NCBI GenBank assembly: GCA_036406475.1
Contig: DASXBA010000075.1
Span: 3,525 to 67,524 of the forward strand
Source of the DNA: DASXBA01 sp036406475
GTDB lineage: Bacteria > Actinomycetota > Thermoleophilia > Solirubrobacterales > Thermoleophilaceae
Direction: 5' to 3'
Length of the DNA: 64,000 nt
Shown: positions 46,996 through 55,609 of the stretch, in pieces
Layout: every line of letters begins with the position of its first letter
Position numbering within the stretch: position 1 is the first letter of the stretch
The notes under the pieces: model-generated
The model's database searches: none
Told to the model about the DNA's origin: nothing
The model's input: only the letters and a program-made list of their open reading frames with translations
Made by a program: the position numbers and the translations under genes

Positions 46996-47904
46996 CTATG
47001 AAGTCTCTGCGAGCCGGACGCTCGACGCGCGCTCGTCGGCGGCCTGCGCCTCGGGCACGACCACGACCTGCTCGATCCGGCCGCTGTCGACGTAGCCCTT
47101 GAGCCGGTCGACGGCCTCGCTCGGCGCGGCGCCCAGCGACGGGATCGCGTGCTCGCCCGTGACCGGCATCGACTCGCGGTACTCGAACACCGGAGCGGCG
47201 GAGCCGACCTGGCGGACGGTGTAGACGAGCCTGCCGACCACGTCGAGGGTGGCCTCGCCGCCGCAGAAGACGAACGCCGTGGGGTCGAGCGCCCGCATCG
47301 CGCGCACGACGCGCTCGGGCGGGAGGTCGAAGGCCAGCAGCAGGGTCCGGAAGCCGGCCCGGCGGAGGCCGAGCTCGAGAGCCTGGACCTGGAGGGCCTC
47401 GAAGTCGAGCCGCTCGCTGGAGTCGAAGATCAGGACGCCCTGCGGGCGGCTCGCGGGCGGTACCACTCGGCGCGCGGCGTGCAGCCAGCCGGTGGCCCAG
47501 CGGCAGGCCAGCTCGTACTCGGCCTCGCGGCCGTCGCGGCCGTGGGCCAGCTCGAGCGCCGGCAGGAGCACCTCCTCCACGCTCCGCTCGACGGAGCGGA
47601 CGGCGAGGCTCTCCTCCATCAGCCTGTCCGCCGCGCCCTCGTCGAAGTGGTCGAAGGCGTCGAGCAGCCGCAGCGGCGAGCTCGGGCCCTCCCCGCGCTG
47701 GCGGGCCACCTCGATCGCGGACGAGATGTTGTGCGTCTCCTGGAGCGCGCGGCGCAGGGCCTCGAGCTCCGAGAGGTCGTACTGCCTATGGCCGCCCTGG
47801 GTGCGCCGGGGCTTGGGATAGCCAAACCGCCGCTCCCAGCTGCGCAGGGTGTTTGGGCTTACGCCGAGAAGCTCAGCTGCCGCATTCGTTCTGATCCCAC
47901 TCAA
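46996..47904 (-). CDS. MerR-type regulator with B12-binding-like domain lacking the cobalamin motif
   Basis: 302 residues from TTG 47904, 4 nt after a strong GGAGGAG. N-terminal MerR HTH (TNAAAELLGVSPNTLRSWERRFGYPKPRRTQGGHRQYDLSELEALRRAL), a helical cap (LLDAFDHFDEGAADRLMEESLAVRSVERSVEEVLLPALELAH), and a Rossmann-like B12-binding fold (VLIFDSSERLDFEALQVQALELGLRRAGFRTLLLAFDLPPERVVRAMRAL). The layout is that of LitR/CarH light sensors, but the DxHxxG cobalamin ligand is missing, so another signal is likely. The long frame to 48156 is not needed. Confidence 0.85.
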   Translation of the reverse strand: MSGIRTNAAAELLGVSPNTLRSWERRFGYPKPRRTQGGHRQYDLSELEALRRALQETHNISSAIEVARQRGEGPSSPLRLLDAFDHFDEGAADRLMEESLAVRSVERSVEEVLLPALELAHGRDGREAEYELACRWATGWLHAARRVVPPASRPQGVLIFDSSERLDFEALQVQALELGLRRAGFRTLLLAFDLPPERVVRAMRALDPTAFVFCGGEATLDVVGRLVYTVRQVGSAAPVFEYRESMPVTGEHAIPSLGAAPSEAVDRLKGYVDSGRIEQVVVVPEAQAADERASSVRLAETS

Positions 47905-47929
47905 GTCTCCTCCATCCCGCGTAAAGCGC

Positions 47930-47949
47930 AGAAGTTGGCCATTACTTCT
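47930..47949. promoter_or_regulatory. Candidate operator upstream of the MerR gene
   Basis: Inverted repeat AGAAGT (47930-47935) / ACTTCT (47944-47949) with an 8-bp spacer, 26 nt before the TTG start. Position and symmetry suit autoregulation; no other support. Confidence 0.4.
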
Positions 47950-48095
47950 CACGTTCGGCGCGTCCCCTCGATGGGTTGAGTGGTGTTGCACAGCTTTCGA
48001 CGCATAGGCCCCCTGTCTCCATGGAGCTTTCTGCCGGTTTGGGAGGTCTTGCGCAAGTCGTGCAGCGGTTTTTGCAGCCAGGGCTGCAGTGCGCG

Positions 48096-48611
48096 CTAGC
48101 GCTTGCCGAACTCGCTCGGCTCCACCGTGACCAGCGCGGCGCGGGGCGGACCGCACGTGGCGATGCGAGCGGCGAGGGTGCCGACCCGCCTGGCGAAAGC
48201 CGAGCGCAGGCGCACCGGCATCACCATCGGATCGCAGGCCCGCTGCGCCGCCTGGCCGACGGCGCGGGCGAGCTGCTCGTCACCGAGCGGGCTGGTGACG
48301 AGGTCGATGAAGGTCGTGCCGGCGACGGTCTGCTCCGGACCGAAGATCTTCTCCCCGCCGTCGCTCACGGCGCTCACGGAGAGGTCGTAGTTGACGATCA
48401 CGAAGGCCGCTCCGGCGCCGGGCATGGCGTCGCGCCCGCACGTCAGCATCATGCCGAGGCCGCAGTGGTCGCAGACGCGGCCGCGCAGGTCGGGCCGGCC
48501 CTCCGGCTCGCCCTCGGACGGCTGGCCGCAGCGCGAGCAGAAGCGAATCGGCTTCGGCCGTTTCGGTCCGGACGGTGTCCAAGACCGGTCGATCCTTATA
48601 AGCGCAGTCAT
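48096..48611 (-). CDS. Zinc-ribbon plus PAS-like sensory protein
   Basis: 171 residues from ATG 48611 (preceded by GGGGGA). A zinc-ribbon-like segment FCSRCGQ...VCDHCGLGMMLTC (about 25-57) leads into a PAS-like domain (AAFVIVNYDLSVSAVSDGGEKIFGPEQTVAGTTFIDLVTSPLGDEQLARAVGQA). No output domain. Family not recognised with certainty. A SigB-type promoter is predicted upstream. Confidence 0.7.
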   Translation of the reverse strand: MTALIRIDRSWTPSGPKRPKPIRFCSRCGQPSEGEPEGRPDLRGRVCDHCGLGMMLTCGRDAMPGAGAAFVIVNYDLSVSAVSDGGEKIFGPEQTVAGTTFIDLVTSPLGDEQLARAVGQAAQRACDPMVMPVRLRSAFARRVGTLAARIATCGPPRAALVTVEPSEFGKR

Positions 48612-48642
48612 TCCCCCGACGAGTCCTTTCCCACTCTGCCGC

Positions 48643-48667
48643 TTACCCCGAGGCCCGATCGAAACAC
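48643..48667 (-). promoter_or_regulatory. Candidate SigB/F-type promoter
   Basis: On the minus strand GTGT (48664-48667), N15, GGGTAA (48643-48648) matches the actinobacterial stress consensus GNNT-N14-16-GGGTA. It lies 32 nt before the ATG of the zinc-ribbon/PAS gene. A SigB/F-type factor is encoded at 35917. Confidence 0.45.
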
Positions 48668-48785
48668 GCTCTTCTAAGGGTCGGCTGAGACCCGGACCAA
48701 ATGCATCGTTTCCGGAGCGGAGATCGTCCGGAATCTTCACCCGTTCGAGGGGTACGATGCGCCAATCCGGCGTACGTGGACCCTC

Positions 48786-49202
48786 GTGTTGGTCGCTCTG
48801 TCGCTGGCGGCTTGCGGGGACGACCGGCCGCTGCCGGACGCCTGCACGTCCGAGCCGGGCGATGTCCGGTCCGCCCTGGCCGCCGCGCCGTCACCGGTCC
48901 GGGTACACGGAACGCTCGTCTCGACCTGCGTCCGCACGGCCCGGACGCCCGACGAGCTCCAGCGCCTGGGCACCAGCCTCGTGGGCGCGGCCGGCGAGCT
49001 CGCCGACTCCGCACGCGCCCGGCCGGGAGGGCAGGACGAGGTCAGCCTCGGCTACCTCGTGGGTGCGGCCCGCCGCGGCGCCGGGAAGCTGAGCGGCGAG
49101 CGCAGCGAGCTCGTGCGGCGGCTGGAGCAGGAGGCGCAGGTGCTCCGCGGCGACAAGGCGGCCTACCGGCGCGGCGTCGAGGCCGGACGCCGGAGTGGCT
49201 AG
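48786..49202 (+). CDS. Small lipoprotein
   Basis: About 138 residues. Lipobox LSLAAC-GDD near the N-terminus, then a helical domain with two cysteines (DACTSEPG..STCVRTARTPDELQRLG). GTG 48786 gives a signal peptide without the usual positive start, yet in-frame codons just upstream encode IRRTWT, exactly such an n-region, beginning at ATC 48765; -10 TACGAT (48753-48758) ends 7 nt before it. A non-canonical start is therefore possible. Function unknown. Confidence 0.65.
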   Translation: MLVALSLAACGDDRPLPDACTSEPGDVRSALAAAPSPVRVHGTLVSTCVRTARTPDELQRLGTSLVGAAGELADSARARPGGQDEVSLGYLVGAARRGAGKLSGERSELVRRLEQEAQVLRGDKAAYRRGVEAGRRSG

Positions 49203-49212
49203 CCTCCAAGGC

Positions 49213-50526
49213 ATGGCGATTCAGCAAGAGTTGTGGGGCAAGGAGACGGCCAAGGCCGTCGAGAACTTCCCGGTCTCGGGCGAGCGGGTGCCGGCCCCGG
49301 TGGTCCACTGGCTCGGCCGCATCAAGGCCGCGGCCGCGCGCGTGAACGCCGAGCTCGGGCTGCTCGACGGCGACATGGCCGAGCGCATCGCGCGCGCGGG
49401 CGACGAGGTCGCGAACGGCGAGCACGACGACCAGTTCCCGATCGACGTCTTCCAGACCGGGTCGGGGACCTCGTCGAACATGAACGCCAACGAGGTGATG
49501 GCGAGCCTGGCCGGCGAGGACGTCCACGCCAACGACCACGTGAACATGGGCCAGTCGTCCAACGACGTCTTCCCGTCCGCCGTCCACCTGGCCGCGGTCC
49601 AGGAGACGCGCGACCGGCTGCTGCCCGCCCTCGAGCGCCTGGCCGGCGCCTTCGAGCGCAAGGCCGAGGAGTTCTCCGAGCTCGTCAAGGCCGGCCGGAC
49701 CCACATGATGGATGCAGTCCCGGTGACGCTCGGCCAGGAGTTCGCCGGCTACGGCGCGCAGATGCGCCTGGGCCGCGACCGGGTCGAGGGCGCCCTCGGA
49801 CGTGCCTCCCAGATCCCGCTCGGCGGGACCGCGACCGGCACCGGCCTCAACACCCATCCCGAGTTCGCCGAGCGCGTGCGCGCACAGCTCGGGCTCGGCG
49901 AGGCGCCGGCCGACCACTTCGAGGCCCAGGCCAACCGCGACGGCCTCGTCGAGCTGCACGCGACCTTCAAGTCGGTGGCGGTCTCCCTCACCAAGATCGC
50001 CAACGACCTGGTTCTCATGGGCTCCGGCCCGCGCACGGGGCTGGCTGAGCTGCGCCTCCCCGAGCTCCAGAAGGGCTCGTCGATCATGCCCGGCAAGGTC
50101 AACCCGGTGATCCCGGAGGTCGTGCTCCAGGTCTCCGCGCAGGTGATCGGCAACGACACCGCCGTGACCGTCGCCGGCACGCAGGGCGCCTTCGAGCTCA
50201 ACGTGCGGATCCCGATGATGGCCCGCAACGTCTTCGAGTCGATCCGGATCCTCACGTCCGCCTGCTCCCTCTTGGCCGAGAAGGTCGTGGACGGCATCGA
50301 GCCGAACGAGGAGAACCTGCGCCGGCACGCGGAGTCGACTCCGGCGATCGCCACCGCGCTCAACCCCTTCATCGGCTACGACCGAGGCACCGAGATCGTG
50401 AACGAGGCGGTCGCCTCGCAGCGCACGATCCGCGAGGTGGCGCTCGAAAAGGGCGTCGACGAGGAGACCCTCGACAAGGCGCTCGACCTGCGCCAGATGG
50501 CGCGCGGCTCGAAGCCGGGCGACTAG
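49213..50526 (+). CDS. fumC: Class II fumarate hydratase
   Basis: 437 residues from ATG 49213. TGSGTSSNMNANEV, GRTHMMDAVPVTLGQE, and GSSIMPGKVNPVIPE (fumarase/aspartase signature with the mobile-loop Ser) are intact. Interconverts fumarate and malate in the citric acid cycle. Stop shares CTAG with the convergent gene. Confidence 0.96.
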   Translation: MAIQQELWGKETAKAVENFPVSGERVPAPVVHWLGRIKAAAARVNAELGLLDGDMAERIARAGDEVANGEHDDQFPIDVFQTGSGTSSNMNANEVMASLAGEDVHANDHVNMGQSSNDVFPSAVHLAAVQETRDRLLPALERLAGAFERKAEEFSELVKAGRTHMMDAVPVTLGQEFAGYGAQMRLGRDRVEGALGRASQIPLGGTATGTGLNTHPEFAERVRAQLGLGEAPADHFEAQANRDGLVELHATFKSVAVSLTKIANDLVLMGSGPRTGLAELRLPELQKGSSIMPGKVNPVIPEVVLQVSAQVIGNDTAVTVAGTQGAFELNVRIPMMARNVFESIRILTSACSLLAEKVVDGIEPNEENLRRHAESTPAIATALNPFIGYDRGTEIVNEAVASQRTIREVALEKGVDEETLDKALDLRQMARGSKPGD

Positions 50527-51698
50527 CGCGCCGGGCGCGCGCGGATCGTGATGCGCGCTACCGGGAGTCCGTGCCAGCTGAGGCGCATCGTGTCGATCAG
50601 CGTGCCGTCGGCCGCGAGCTCGTGGGTGTCGCGGCAGCTCAGGGCGAACCGCAGCGGCCCGACCGGGACCACGAACTTGTAGCTCGTCAGCCGATAGCCG
50701 CCCTCCTCGAGCAGGATGTCCATGCCGTCGGGCGCGTCGTCGGCGGTGACGTGGACGCGGCCGGGCTCCACCAGGTGGAAGAAACGGCGGCGGCGCTCCA
50801 CACGACCGCTGCGGAAGGTCGCGACGTCGTCCATCAGCCAGGCCTCGTCGGAGAACCAGGTGAACTCCCGGCGCGCCTCGAAGCGGAGCGGGAAGCGGCG
50901 CCAGATGAAGTGGGGGAACGGCACGAGCTCGCCCGGGCCGCGCCAGGCGCCGGCGAAGAAGCGGCGGGGGCTCAGCGGGGTGAGCGCTTCCGGCTCGCGC
51001 TCCGTGCGAGTCGAGTAGAGGACACCAACCGCGACGATCAGGACCCAGAGGTGGACGACGCCCAAGCCGGCGCGCTGGGCGAGCCCCGCGGTGGCGACCT
51101 CCGGCCTGGCCAGGATGAAGAAGATCACGGCGAAGGCCACGCCGCTCGTGCCGCAGGCAAGTGCGAGCAGCCCGCTCGGTGCCGGCCATAGCGATCGCGA
51201 GATCGCGAACGGCGTGCCCACGAGGGCAACGTCGAACGCCAGGCTGGCCCAGAGGTGCAGGTCGTGGTGCCACGACAGCTGGCCCGCGTGGAAGCGATCG
51301 AGACAGGCCTGCTGGGTCATCCCGCAGTCCATCTGGAACAGGCCGGCGAGGATGATCGAGGCCCCCGCGGCGACGAACAGCCAGGCAGCCACGCGGCTGG
51401 CGCGACGCCGCGGCAGCACGGCGGTGACCGCGGGCCCGAGCCCGGCGACCGACAGGCCGAGCACTACGAGCCCGGCGTTCATCAACCAGGGGTGGCTCGC
51501 GTTCCTGGCGCCGAGCTCGCTCACGGCCTGCTCGATGTGGGAATAGCCCGGCTGGAGCGCCCCGGCGACGACCCAGGCGGCGGTGAAGACGAGCTGGCCC
51601 GCGATGGCGGCCCAGGCGAGGGCGCGCGCCAGCCGGACCGGCGGTGTGGCCGCCTGCTCCCCAGTAATTGAAACGGATGTGGCGCGACTCGAATACAC
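50523..51698 (-). CDS. DUF998-type membrane protein with C-terminal lipocalin-like domain
   Basis: 391 residues from GTG 51698. About six membrane helices in the first ~230 residues (ALAWAAIAGQLVFTAAWVVAGALQPGYSHIEQAVSELGA is the DUF998 hallmark), then a soluble ~170-residue beta domain (FRSGRVERRRRFFHLVEPGRVHVTADDAPDGMDILLEEGGYRL). The C-terminal part resembles actinobacterial proteins of unknown role. It is divergent from a TetR gene across a 40-bp region holding that regulator's probable operator, so TetR most likely controls it. Confidence 0.78.
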   Translation of the reverse strand: MYSSRATSVSITGEQAATPPVRLARALAWAAIAGQLVFTAAWVVAGALQPGYSHIEQAVSELGARNASHPWLMNAGLVVLGLSVAGLGPAVTAVLPRRRASRVAAWLFVAAGASIILAGLFQMDCGMTQQACLDRFHAGQLSWHHDLHLWASLAFDVALVGTPFAISRSLWPAPSGLLALACGTSGVAFAVIFFILARPEVATAGLAQRAGLGVVHLWVLIVAVGVLYSTRTEREPEALTPLSPRRFFAGAWRGPGELVPFPHFIWRRFPLRFEARREFTWFSDEAWLMDDVATFRSGRVERRRRFFHLVEPGRVHVTADDAPDGMDILLEEGGYRLTSYKFVVPVGPLRFALSCRDTHELAADGTLIDTMRLSWHGLPVARITIRARPAR

Positions 51699-51711
51699 GG
51701 ATGCCCGTCCT

Positions 51712-51738
51712 GTGTACGCCGTACAATACACTGTACAC
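51712..51738. promoter_or_regulatory. TetR operator and divergent promoter
   Basis: GTGTAC (51712-51717) and GTACAC (51733-51738) form an outer inverted repeat; inside it TGTAC-GCC-GTACA (51713-51725) is a tighter palindrome, so three half-sites occur. The -10 TACAAT (51722-51727) of the TetR gene lies in the middle, so binding would block its transcription and that of the divergent membrane gene. Confidence 0.7.
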
Positions 51739-52275
51739 ATGGCGGCGCGCAACCCCCTGTCGCGAGAGCGGATCATCGACACCGCCGTCGGCGTGCTCGA
51801 GCAGGATGGCTGGGACGCCCTCAGCATGCGCCGGCTCGCCCAGGAGCTCGACGTCTGGCCCATGGCCGTCTACCGCTACTTCCGCGACAAGGACGAGCTG
51901 GTCGACGCGCTCGTGGACCACGCCGCCGGGCGGATGGAGCTGCACGGCGCGGACGGCCACTGGCGGGAGCGGCTGCGCGGCCTGGTCGAGAGCGCCCGTC
52001 TCGGGCTCCAGCGGCTGCCGCCGGAGCTGCGCGGGCGGCTCGGCACGCTGATCGTGGCGTCCGACGGGCCGGGTCTAACGACCAAGGGGATCGAGGTCCT
52101 CGAGGCGGCGGGCCTCGACGCCGAGGAGGCCCGGATGGCGTGGTCGGCGCTCGCCGCCTACGCGATCGGCGCCGTCGAGATCGCGCCCGAGGACGGGGAG
52201 CGCTTCGAGTACGGGCTCGACCGTCTCCTTGACGGGCTCGAGGCCGCTTGCGCGATCAGGGGATCGCCCCCATAG
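51739..52275 (+). CDS. TetR-family transcriptional regulator
   Basis: 178 residues from ATG 51739. N-terminal HTH: RERIIDTAVGVLEQDGWDALSMRRLAQELDVWPMAVYRYFRDKDELVDALVDHA, then a helical ligand-binding domain of the TetR_C type. Most likely represses itself and the divergent DUF998-type gene from the shared operator. Confidence 0.9.
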   Translation: MAARNPLSRERIIDTAVGVLEQDGWDALSMRRLAQELDVWPMAVYRYFRDKDELVDALVDHAAGRMELHGADGHWRERLRGLVESARLGLQRLPPELRGRLGTLIVASDGPGLTTKGIEVLEAAGLDAEEARMAWSALAAYAIGAVEIAPEDGERFEYGLDRLLDGLEAACAIRGSPP

Positions 52276-52283
52276 TGAAACGG

Positions 52284-52305
52284 CTCCTCCCCCCATGGGG
52301 AGGAG
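52284..52305. terminator. Strong hairpin after the TetR gene
   Basis: CTCCTCCCC (52284-52292) and GGGGAGGAG (52297-52305), perfect 9-bp stem, loop CCAT, 9 nt after the TetR stop. No T-run follows, so it may act as a terminator in this high-GC background or as an mRNA stabiliser. Confidence 0.5.
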
Positions 52306-52340
52306 ACCTCACCCCTTCAAGTCACTCATTGGGAGGCATC

Positions 52341-52691
52341 TTGCAACGCTTCGCGACCATCCCCGCGCGGCTCGCCGCGCTCATCTGCTTTCTCGCCCTG
52401 CTGGCCGCCGCGCTTCCCGCCGGCGCCTCGGCCAAGTCGATCCACAAGGGCAAGTACCAGTGCTACCAGTTCGACGCGACCTCCGGGTACCTCTACTGGG
52501 GCTACGTGAAGGTCAAGGGCAGCAAGTACAAGATCTCCGGCGGCCACGGCAAGTACAGCCGCAAGGGGAGCAAGATCAAGTGGAAGAGCGGCCCGCTCCA
52601 CAAGTACCACTGGACCGGCAAGGTGCAGTCGAGCAAGAAGTTCAAGATCATCGGCAAGAAGGATGGGATCGAGATCAACTGCAACCGCTAG
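52341..52691 (+). CDS. Small secreted Lys/Tyr/Gly-rich protein
   Basis: 116 residues from TTG 52341, 4 nt after GGGAGG. Signal peptide (FLALLAAALPAGASA-K), then a basic, aromatic domain of short beta strands (HKGKYQCYQFDATSGYLYW, GHGKYSRKGSKIKW) with one Cys pair (YQCY..INCNR). Family not recognised. Envelope binding is likely from the composition. Confidence 0.7.
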   Translation: MQRFATIPARLAALICFLALLAAALPAGASAKSIHKGKYQCYQFDATSGYLYWGYVKVKGSKYKISGGHGKYSRKGSKIKWKSGPLHKYHWTGKVQSSKKFKIIGKKDGIEINCNR

Positions 52692-52754
52692 CGGGGTGAG
52701 CCCCGCCTGATCCGCCTCTGCCGCGACGACGAGCGCTCCGCGATCCTCGCGATC

Positions 52755-53192
52755 GTGAACGGCGCGGCGGAGGCGTATCGCGGCGTCATCCCGGCGGACC
52801 GCTGGCACGAGCCCTACATGCCGGCGGAGGAGCTCGACGCCGAGATCGCGGCCGGGGTCCGCTTCTGGGGCTACGAGGACGCGGGTGGCCTGGCCGGCGT
52901 GATGGGAATCCAGGACGTCGGCGACGTGGAGCTGATCCGCCACGCCTACGTCGCGCAGCAGAAGCAGGGCCGCGGGGTCGGCGGCGCGCTGCTCGAGCAG
53001 CTGCTGGCGGAGGCCGCGAAGCCCATCCTCGTGGGCACCTGGGCCGCCGCCGACTGGGCGATCCGCTTCTACGAGCGCCACGGCTTCGAGCTCGTCTCCC
53101 GCGGGCGGAAGGACGAGCTGCTCAGGACCTACTGGACGATCCCGGAGCGGCAGGTGGAGACGTCGGTGGTGCTGGAGCTCAGTGTGGGCTGA
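52755..53192 (+). CDS. GNAT-family N-acetyltransferase
   Basis: GNAT core: LAGVMGIQDVGDVELIRHAYVAQQKQGRGVGGALLEQLL (acetyl-CoA loop QGRGVGG) and AIRFYERHGFELV. The first canonical start is GTG 52755, but in-frame codons from CTG 52707 encode LIRLCRDDERSAILAIVN, the missing first strand and helix of the fold, so translation probably begins at 52707. Substrate unknown. Confidence 0.82.
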   Translation: MNGAAEAYRGVIPADRWHEPYMPAEELDAEIAAGVRFWGYEDAGGLAGVMGIQDVGDVELIRHAYVAQQKQGRGVGGALLEQLLAEAAKPILVGTWAAADWAIRFYERHGFELVSRGRKDELLRTYWTIPERQVETSVVLELSVG

Positions 53193-53195
53193 GGA

Positions 53196-53226
53196 GCCGG
53201 CCCCGACCTGGCCCGGGGGGGCCGGC
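53196..53226. terminator. Bidirectional terminator-like hairpin
   Basis: GCCGGCCCC (53196-53204) and GGGGCCGGC (53218-53226), perfect 9-bp stem, 13-nt loop, between the convergent GNAT and membrane genes. No T-run. Confidence 0.55.
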
Positions 53227-53240
53227 CCTCAGCGGTTGCC

Positions 53241-53975
53241 CTAGGCCGCCGTAGCGGGCGCTGGGGCGGCGGGAACCGGATCCGATTCCATCGGGGGCTT
53301 GTGGACCGCGTCGCGCGGGGCATCCCACTCCTCGTCCGACATACGGAGCAGGGCGAGGCCGAGCGGGACGAAGCCGACGAGCAGGATGGCGAAGGCGATG
53401 ATCTCGACCGTCTTCCCCTCGGAGAAGAACGTGACCGGACCGGAGATCGCGATCACCACGGCGGCCCACCTCGGCACGATCCGCCGCCGCCAGGCCGCGA
53501 CGCCCAGGAGGATGAGGCCGAGCACCACGCCGACGATGAACATCAAGAACAGCGGAGCGCCGGACGCGGCGTCGTTGGTCTTGTCGAGCAGCTTGGCCAT
53601 CTGGGCCCTGTCGAGGCCGCTCTGGTTGACCATCTCGTACTCGATGCTCGTGAAGCCGTAGAAGGCGAAGGTCACGGCCGAGCCGACCAGGAGCAGGCCG
53701 CCGGCCACCTGCCCGAGGCCTACGCGCCTGCCGCGGAACACGTGGATGATCCCCACGCACGCGCCGAGCAGGAGCAGGCTGCCGACGAGGAAGATGATCC
53801 CGCTGATGATGTAGGCGCTCTTGTGCGCCGCGACCTGGGCGAGCTCCTTGGTCTTGTTTTCATCGTCCGCGTCCGGCCCGACGACCGACGCGATGAGGAA
53901 CAGGGCGGGCGCGACGATCAGGCAGAGACCGACCAGCGTCCGCCCGAAGTTGCGCCCGTCAGAGAACTTGAGCAA
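53241..53975 (-). CDS. Hypothetical six-helix membrane protein
   Basis: 244 residues with about six membrane helices (LVGLCLIVAPALFLIASVVG, YIISGIIFLVGSLLLLGACVGII, GQVAGGLLLVGSAVTFAFYGF, LFLMFIVGVVLGLILLGVAAW, WAAVVIAISGPVTFF, AFAILLVGFVPLGLALL) and a Pro/Ala-rich cytosolic tail. Resembles uncharacterised DUF4386-like proteins, not firmly. GGAGGC lies before the ATG. The gap 53976-54087 holds only a weak GGAGCC/GGCTCC repeat. Confidence 0.7.
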   Translation of the reverse strand: MLKFSDGRNFGRTLVGLCLIVAPALFLIASVVGPDADDENKTKELAQVAAHKSAYIISGIIFLVGSLLLLGACVGIIHVFRGRRVGLGQVAGGLLLVGSAVTFAFYGFTSIEYEMVNQSGLDRAQMAKLLDKTNDAASGAPLFLMFIVGVVLGLILLGVAAWRRRIVPRWAAVVIAISGPVTFFSEGKTVEIIAFAILLVGFVPLGLALLRMSDEEWDAPRDAVHKPPMESDPVPAAPAPATAA

Positions 53976-54087
53976 TGTGAGCCTCCTGGGGTTGCGAATC
54001 CGGAGCCAGAGGGCTCCTCTCCGAAGCTAGGTCCGGTCCGCGGAGGCGGTCAAGCGAGTTTTAGGCGGGGTGTCAGCTGGGCGACAG

Positions 54088-55554
54088 CTAGACGTTCACC
54101 GCGACGTACTTGACCTCGAGGAACTCCTCGATTCCCTCGAAGCCGCCCTCGCGGCCGATGCCGGACTGCTTGACGCCGCCGAAGGGGGCGCCGGCGTTGG
54201 AGACCATTCCCTGGTTGAGGCCGACCATGCCGGTCTCGAGGCCCTCGACCACGCGCAGGGCGCGCTTGATGTCGCGGGTGAAGACGTATGCGACCAGGCC
54301 GTACTCGGTGTCGTTGCCCGCGGCGATGGCGTCGTCCTCGCTGTCGAAGCCTGCGACGGGCGCCACCGGCCCGAAGATCTCCTCCTTGAGCATCCGCGTG
54401 TCGGGCGCGACGTCGCTCAGGACGGTCGGCTCGTAGAAGTAGCCGGCGCCGTCGACCTCCTTGCCCCCCACCAGGATCTTGGCGCCCTTGTCGCGGGCGT
54501 CCTCGACGAGCTCCTCGACCTTCTCCACGGCGGGCTCGTCGATCAGCGGGCCGACCTTGACGTCGTCCTCGGTGCCGCGCCCGACCTTGAGCTCGCCCAT
54601 CGCCTTGGCCAGGCGCTCGGCGAACTCGTCGGCCACCGCGTCGGCCACGTGGAAGCGGTTGGCGGCGGTGCAGGCCTCGCCGATGTTGCGCATCTTGGCG
54701 AGCAGGGCGCCCTCGACGGCGGCGTCCAGGTCGGCGTCCTCGAAGACGAGGAAGGGCGCGTTGCCGCCGAGCTCCATCGACACCTTGAGGATGTTCTCGG
54801 CGGAGGCCTCGATCAGGGTGCGCCCCACCTCCGTCGAGCCGGTGAAGGAGAGCTTGCGCAGCCGCGGGTCGGCGATCAGCGGCGCGGTCGTCTTGCCGGA
54901 CGAGTTGGTGGTGAGGATGTTGAAGACGCCGCCCGGCAGGCCGGCCTCCTCGAGGATCTGGCCCAGCGCCAGCATCGACAGCGGCGTCTGCTTGGCCGGC
55001 TTCATCACGGTCGTGCAGCCCGCCGCGATGGCCGGGCCCATCTTGCGGGTGCCCATCGCCATCGGGAAGTTCCAGGGGGTGATCAGCAGGCTGGGCCCCA
55101 CGGGCTGGCGCATGACGAGCACGCGGCTGAGGGCGTTGCCCGCCGAGCGGTAGTCGCCGTGCATGCGCAGCGCCTCGCCTGAGAACCAGCGGAAGAACTC
55201 GGCGGCGTAGGTGATCTCCGCCTCCGACTCCGCCACCGGCTTGCCCATCTCGAGCGTCATCAGGACCGCGAGCTCCTCCTTGCGGTCGTTGAGCGCCTCG
55301 AACGCCTTCCAGAGGATCTGGCTGCGCTCGTTGGGCGAGCTGTCGCGCCATTCACTCTGGGTCTCGACCGCGGAGTCGAGGGCGGCCTTGGCGTCATCCT
55401 CGGTGCCGTCGGCCACCTCGCAGAGGGCCTCGCCAGTGGCCGGATCCTCGACCTCCAGAGTCCCGCCGCCGGAGGCGTCCCGCCACTCGCCGCCGATGTA
55501 GAGGCGCTTCTCGACCTTGTCTACGACTTCCTGTTCACGGGTCGCGATGCTCAT
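54088..55554 (-). CDS. NAD(P)-dependent succinate-semialdehyde/aldehyde dehydrogenase
   Basis: 488 residues. TPWNFPMAMGTRKMGPAIAAGCTTVMKPA, FTGSTEVGRTL (nucleotide binding), SMELGGNAPF (general-base Glu) and GEACTAANRF (nucleophile Cys), ending GGVKQSGIGREGGFEGIEEFLEVKYV. Closest to the succinate-semialdehyde dehydrogenase group (GabD); substrate inferred from family only. The next genes rightwards, a DUF559-type gene on the other strand and a TPP enzyme, break what may have been a carbon-metabolism unit. Confidence 0.9.
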   Translation of the reverse strand: MSIATREQEVVDKVEKRLYIGGEWRDASGGGTLEVEDPATGEALCEVADGTEDDAKAALDSAVETQSEWRDSSPNERSQILWKAFEALNDRKEELAVLMTLEMGKPVAESEAEITYAAEFFRWFSGEALRMHGDYRSAGNALSRVLVMRQPVGPSLLITPWNFPMAMGTRKMGPAIAAGCTTVMKPAKQTPLSMLALGQILEEAGLPGGVFNILTTNSSGKTTAPLIADPRLRKLSFTGSTEVGRTLIEASAENILKVSMELGGNAPFLVFEDADLDAAVEGALLAKMRNIGEACTAANRFHVADAVADEFAERLAKAMGELKVGRGTEDDVKVGPLIDEPAVEKVEELVEDARDKGAKILVGGKEVDGAGYFYEPTVLSDVAPDTRMLKEEIFGPVAPVAGFDSEDDAIAAGNDTEYGLVAYVFTRDIKRALRVVEGLETGMVGLNQGMVSNAGAPFGGVKQSGIGREGGFEGIEEFLEVKYVAVNV

Positions 55555-55578
55555 GCCTCGAGACTACCCGGCGCCGGA

Positions 55579-55594
55579 CCCCCGCAAGCGGGGG
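55579..55594. other. GC hairpin upstream of the aldehyde dehydrogenase
   Basis: CCCCCGC (55579-55585) and GCGGGGG (55588-55594), effectively a 6-bp stem with a CAAG loop, 16 nt before the left DUF559 repeat. Role unknown. Confidence 0.35.
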
Positions 55595-55609
55595 GCGAAC
55601 CCGATCGGC

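Noticed and set aside
48050..48095. TGCAGC/GCTGCA inverted repeat as terminator of the zinc-ribbon gene
   Set aside because: On the relevant strand the stem is followed by A residues rather than T, and the stem is only 6 bp.
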